Positions 55,986-59,117 of a stretch of DNA of 59,117 bases are shown here, one piece after another. The notes beneath the pieces were generated by a model. That model worked only from the letters and a program-made list of their open reading frames with translations. It did no database searches and was not told where the DNA came from. Made by a program: the position numbers and the translations under genes. The DNA lies in assembly GCF_018332515.1 (NCBI RefSeq), contig NZ_BOQD01000097.1:1-59117 (forward strand), written 5' to 3'. The first letter of the stretch is position 1; each line of letters opens with the position of its first letter. Source of the DNA: Bacillus hominis (lineage in GTDB: Bacteria > Bacillota > Bacilli > Bacillales > Bacillaceae_G).

Positions 55986-57341
55986 ATGAAAGAAACACAG
56001 CAATGGACGTCGAAAATAGGCTTTGTACTCGCAGCAGCGGGAGCCGCAGTAGGTCTTGGAGCAATATGGAAGTTTCCATATGTTGCAGGTAATGGCGGGG
56101 GAGGCGCATTCTTCCTTGTATTCTTGCTATTAACTGTATTTATTGGTATGCCTCTTCTTATAGCTGAATTTGTTATCGGACGTAGTACCCAAAAAGAAGC
56201 GGTTACAGCGTATAAAATATTAGTACCAAATAGCAAGTTATATCCTTGGATTGGTCGTATGGGAGTTGTTACTTGTTTTAGCGTACTATCTTTTTATAGT
56301 GTTGTAGGTGGATGGATTTTACTTTATTTATACTATAGTGTCACAGGTAGTTTCTGGAACGGAGTAGTCGATTATGGGCAATTGTTTGCTGAAACAATTT
56401 CAAATCCAGTAAGTGCGATTGGGGCACAATTCATCTTTATGCTTTGTACCATTTTTGTTGTTAGTAAAGGTGTGGAAAAAGGCATAGAAAAAGCAAGTAA
56501 GTACATGATGCCGCTATTATTCATTTTATTTATTGCTATCATTATTCGTGCATTAACACTTGATGGTGCTATGGCTGGGGTAGAGTTCTTCTTAAAACCA
56601 GATTTTTCAAAGCTTACAGCAGATACGATTTTATATGCGATGGGACAATCTTTCTTCTCACTAACGGTAGGTGCCTCGGTAATGGTAACGTATAGTTCGT
56701 ATTTAAAGAAAGAAGAGCATTTAGCTAAATCAGCAACATCTATTGTAAGTTTAACTGTATTTATTACAGTACTTGCAGGATTAGCGATTTTCCCAGCGAT
56801 TTTCGCATTAGGAGTTAAACCGACAGAAGGACCAGGGCTACTGTTTATCGTTCTTCCTGCTGTCTTTGCGAAAATTCCATTTGGACAATTTTTCTTCATT
56901 ATGTTTTTAGTGTTATTTTTCTTTGCGACTCTAACATCTGCGATTTCAATGCTTGAAATTGTAGTAGCATCGGTTGCGAAAGATAATGAGAAAAAGCGTC
57001 CTTCAGCATCATTATTAATTGGTATTCTTATTTTTGCAGTTGGAATTCCATCAGCGTTATCGTTTGGAATTATGAGTGATGTAAAAATATTTGGGAAGAC
57101 ATTCTTTGATTTCGTCGATTTTTCGGTAAGTAATGTATTACTGCCGTTAGGGGTACTAGCTATTTCGCTATTCGTACCAAATAAAATGAGTAAAGAGTTA
57201 TTAATGAAAGAATTAGAAGTTACGGAAACGAAAGGGAAAACATTATTTAACATTTGGTTCTTCTTACTTCGTTATGTTATTCCGATAACTGTAATTATCG
57301 TATTTTTAAATGCGATAGGCGTATTTAAAATGTTTGCATAA
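55986..57341 (+). CDS. sodium-dependent NSS-family symporter, probable tryptophan transporter
   Basis: A 451-residue neurotransmitter:sodium symporter with about eleven membrane helices. KIGFVLAAAGAAVGLGAIWK followed by FPYVAGNGGGGAFF is the conserved helix-1 Na+/substrate segment of the LeuT fold. NSS proteins import amino acids with sodium. The T-box upstream, best read as tRNA-Trp-specific, makes tryptophan the likely substrate; glycine would be the alternative. AAAAGGAGA precedes the ATG. Single gene with its own terminator. Confidence 0.92.
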   Translation: MKETQQWTSKIGFVLAAAGAAVGLGAIWKFPYVAGNGGGGAFFLVFLLLTVFIGMPLLIAEFVIGRSTQKEAVTAYKILVPNSKLYPWIGRMGVVTCFSVLSFYSVVGGWILLYLYYSVTGSFWNGVVDYGQLFAETISNPVSAIGAQFIFMLCTIFVVSKGVEKGIEKASKYMMPLLFILFIAIIIRALTLDGAMAGVEFFLKPDFSKLTADTILYAMGQSFFSLTVGASVMVTYSSYLKKEEHLAKSATSIVSLTVFITVLAGLAIFPAIFALGVKPTEGPGLLFIVLPAVFAKIPFGQFFFIMFLVLFFFATLTSAISMLEIVVASVAKDNEKKRPSASLLIGILIFAVGIPSALSFGIMSDVKIFGKTFFDFVDFSVSNVLLPLGVLAISLFVPNKMSKELLMKELEVTETKGKTLFNIWFFLLRYVIPITVIIVFLNAIGVFKMFA

Positions 57342-57342
57342 T

Positions 57343-57372
57343 AAAAAGACGGAGATTTCTCCGTCTTTTTAT
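57343..57372. terminator. bidirectional terminator
   Basis: AAAAAGACGGAG and CTCCGTCTTTTT hairpin between convergent genes. Confidence 0.9.
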
Positions 57373-57533
57373 TATGTTGTAGAAGTATTTAATAAGCGAT
57401 TATATGCTTTATAAGCTGTGACAACTGCGATAAATGATCCAATTAAAAATAACGCTGAGCCACCGAATGTGAATAACCGGCCGATGTATGCTTCTCTAGC
57501 TTCTTCTATTTCTTCTTGTAATTGTGTATTCAT
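57372..57533 (-). CDS. small membrane protein
   Basis: A 53-residue protein: an acidic helical N-terminus (MNTQLQEEIEEAREAYIGRL) and one membrane segment (about residues 22-41, TFGGSALFLIGSFIAVVTAY) with a short tail. The ATG at 57533 has GGGGTGAT upstream; the longer ORF to 57560 runs over that site. No family recognised. It lies between two terminators, so it is monocistronic. Confidence 0.72.
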   Translation of the reverse strand: MNTQLQEEIEEAREAYIGRLFTFGGSALFLIGSFIAVVTAYKAYNRLLNTSTT

Positions 57534-57607
57534 ATTTATCACCCCGCAAAATATAGGCATTTAGTTGTAGTTTATGTAAAATGCCTACAAAGTGTGAAAT
57601 GGTAGTG

Positions 57608-57636
57608 AAAAACTCGGTATGCACCGAGTTTTTTTA
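57608..57636. terminator. bidirectional terminator
   Basis: AAAAACTCGGT, loop ATGC, ACCGAGTTTTTTT, downstream of the M23 peptidase gene. Confidence 0.88.
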
Positions 57637-58908
57637 TAATCCAATATAAGGAGATGGATCGACAGCATTTGTCTTACCGACATTCCATTCACCAAGGTGA
57701 AGCTCGAAGTGTAAATGTTGTCCATAAGACTGACCAGTATTCCCCATAAATCCAAGCTGATCGCCTTGTTTTACAGTTTGTCCATTGGATACAGAGCGAC
57801 TATTCATATGTGCATACACTGTCGTATATGTTTTTCCGTTAACACGGTGAGATAAGTAAACAACGTTTCCGTAACTAGAGGATAATTCTGAACGGATAAC
57901 AACACCATCTGCAGCGGCAATAATTGGAACTGTTCCCGAAGCTGCGATATCGATTCCTTTATGGTTATCTAAAGAACGTGCGCCGAATCCAGAAGTTTTT
58001 GATCCAGCCGCTGGTTTAATAAATCCACCTTTGTTCGTATCTTGCGGTGTTGGTGCGGCTTGTGTGCTTTCTTTAGCAGAAGCAGCGGCTTGTTTTTTTG
58101 CTTCCTCAGCCTTGCGTGCCTCTTCCGCTTTCCGAGCTTCTTCCGCACGTTTTTCTTCTTCAATTGCTTTTTGAACAGCTTGACGCTGGTTTTCTAAAAT
58201 ACCTTGTGACTCTTCTAATCCTTCAATCTCGGAATCTACTTTTGATACTTTCGTATGTAGATCTTTAATAAGAGTTTGTTGCTGTTGTTGATTACTTTGT
58301 AACTCTTGTTGTTTTTGCTCTAATTTTTGTTCGGATTCTTTCAGTTGTTGCTCTTTTTTCTCAACAGCCTCTTTTTCTGTCGTTACAGCATGTTGATCAT
58401 CTGTTTGCTTTTTCACAATATCTGTATCGTTGTTTAGTATTAAACTTACGGAGTACATATTATCAACAAGATCAGCGATATTTGCAGAACTTGTTAATAC
58501 TTCTGTAATGATACTCGTACGAGGCTTCTCTTGCATAGATTGTAGTCGTTGTTTAATAACCTCTTGACGTGTATCTATGTTTGTTTGTAATTGCTCTATA
58601 TGTTTCTTTTTTTCAGCAATTGCTTGCTGCGTTTTGCTAATTTCTTTTTTTGTATCGTTTAATTCAGCTTCGTTTTTATTAATAGAAGTAGTTAATTCGT
58701 CGATTTTTTTTTGTAATTCCTGGATTTCTTTTTCTATTTGTTCTTTCTCAGCTGATTTATTTTGTAAGTCATTTTGTTTGCCTTCTAATTCGGATTGAAT
58801 ATTAGATAATTTATTTTCATTCGTTTCAGCGTATACGGGTGAAAGTAACGGGGAAACGAAAATCGTTCCAGCTGCTAAAACACTAAATGCTGCAAATTTC
58901 TTTTTCAT
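57634..58908 (-). CDS. secreted coiled-coil M23 peptidase (murein hydrolase/activator)
   Basis: A 424-residue protein. A signal peptide (FSVLAAGTIFVSPLLSPVYA, cleavage near residue 27) leads to a long coiled coil (about 30-265, Gln/Glu/Lys rich), an Ala/Glu/Lys linker (EEARKAEEARKAEEAKKQAA) and a C-terminal LytM/M23 domain. Zinc-ligand motifs HKGIDIAASG and HLHFELH are intact, so catalysis is possible, unlike degenerate EnvC. The layout resembles EnvC and CwlO-type wall enzymes working at division or elongation. AAAGGAG precedes the ATG. Confidence 0.93.
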   Translation of the reverse strand: MKKKFAAFSVLAAGTIFVSPLLSPVYAETNENKLSNIQSELEGKQNDLQNKSAEKEQIEKEIQELQKKIDELTTSINKNEAELNDTKKEISKTQQAIAEKKKHIEQLQTNIDTRQEVIKQRLQSMQEKPRTSIITEVLTSSANIADLVDNMYSVSLILNNDTDIVKKQTDDQHAVTTEKEAVEKKEQQLKESEQKLEQKQQELQSNQQQQQTLIKDLHTKVSKVDSEIEGLEESQGILENQRQAVQKAIEEEKRAEEARKAEEARKAEEAKKQAAASAKESTQAAPTPQDTNKGGFIKPAAGSKTSGFGARSLDNHKGIDIAASGTVPIIAAADGVVIRSELSSSYGNVVYLSHRVNGKTYTTVYAHMNSRSVSNGQTVKQGDQLGFMGNTGQSYGQHLHFELHLGEWNVGKTNAVDPSPYIGL

Positions 58909-59117
58909 TGTTGTCTTGCTCCTTTCCCTATGAATGTATATATCATAAGAAGAAGAAGGGTGTCTATCGTTGTAATCATAATGTAAAGAAAACTTTATAA
59001 ATTTGCTAAGTTTTGTCGGAATTTAGTATCTTTTCGTAGTGTTTGTCATAAAGTTAAAATTCTTGAATGTATAGAAAAAAGGTATCAATTTATATTTTTT
59101 TCTAAAAAAATCATGGG

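Noticed and set aside
56372-57253. A 293-codon minus-strand ORF opposite the NSS symporter
   Set aside because: Composition is that of the antisense of a membrane protein; the sense strand has clear family motifs and a ribosome site.

Overview
The window reads as chromosomal DNA of a low-GC Gram-positive bacterium, almost certainly a member of the Bacillus cereus group. Grounds: bcr1-type intergenic repeats with TTTAT ends, sporulation genes (gerW), a complete dlt operon with dltX, an LtaS-type lipoteichoic acid synthase, split hisI and hisE with the short HisG plus HisZ, and many TTG and GTG starts behind strong AGGAGG sites. I cannot decide between B. cereus, B. thuringiensis and B. anthracis. 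No rRNA, tRNA, CRISPR array, phage or transposase gene was found.

Layout. 0-4.3 kb: an Lrp/AsnC regulator divergent from a CMD/isochorismatase/SseB cluster, an LD-carboxypeptidase and a nitronate monooxygenase. 4.3-8.6 kb (minus): dltX-A-B-C-D for D-alanylation of teichoic acids. 9-12 kb: an M20 amidohydrolase, then a Fur-box unit (small basic protein, flavodoxin, Fe-S protein of PD-(D/E)XK type). 12-24 kb: an accessory-looking stretch with two bcr1 elements, an APH-like kinase, a PhlG-like hydrolase behind a clear operator, MATE pump, uppP, thioredoxin-like protein, YrvL, MarR, a broken dicarboxylate symporter, a five-copy tandem array of about 209-bp units, a Ktr/Trk potassium channel, gerW and a candidate structured RNA.

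25-42 kb is a biosynthetic superregion: ilvE, an Ile-type T-box, ilvBNC-leuABCD, then a new promoter, a leader peptide with three consecutive His codons and a terminator, and hisZGDBHAFIE plus a histidinol phosphatase. hisC, ilvD and ilvA are not here. 42-47 kb: a 2-hydroxyacid dehydrogenase, pssA, ltaS and a secreted DUF3888-like protein.

47-57 kb is riboswitch-rich: a lysine riboswitch before lysA; a SAM-I riboswitch before yezD and the sulfate-assimilation set cysH-sat-cysC-sulfite reductase, followed by the siroheme genes cobA(sumT)-sirB-sirC that supply the reductase cofactor; then a T-box, best read as Trp-specific, before an NSS-family symporter. The window ends with a secreted coiled-coil M23 peptidase.

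The observations most worth follow-up are the His-codon leader and attenuator, the tandem array with five intact 35-residue ORFs, the three-way-junction RNA at 23.8-24.05 kb, and the Fur-linked PD-(D/E)XK protein that keeps its Fe-S cysteines but not a recognisable nuclease motif.
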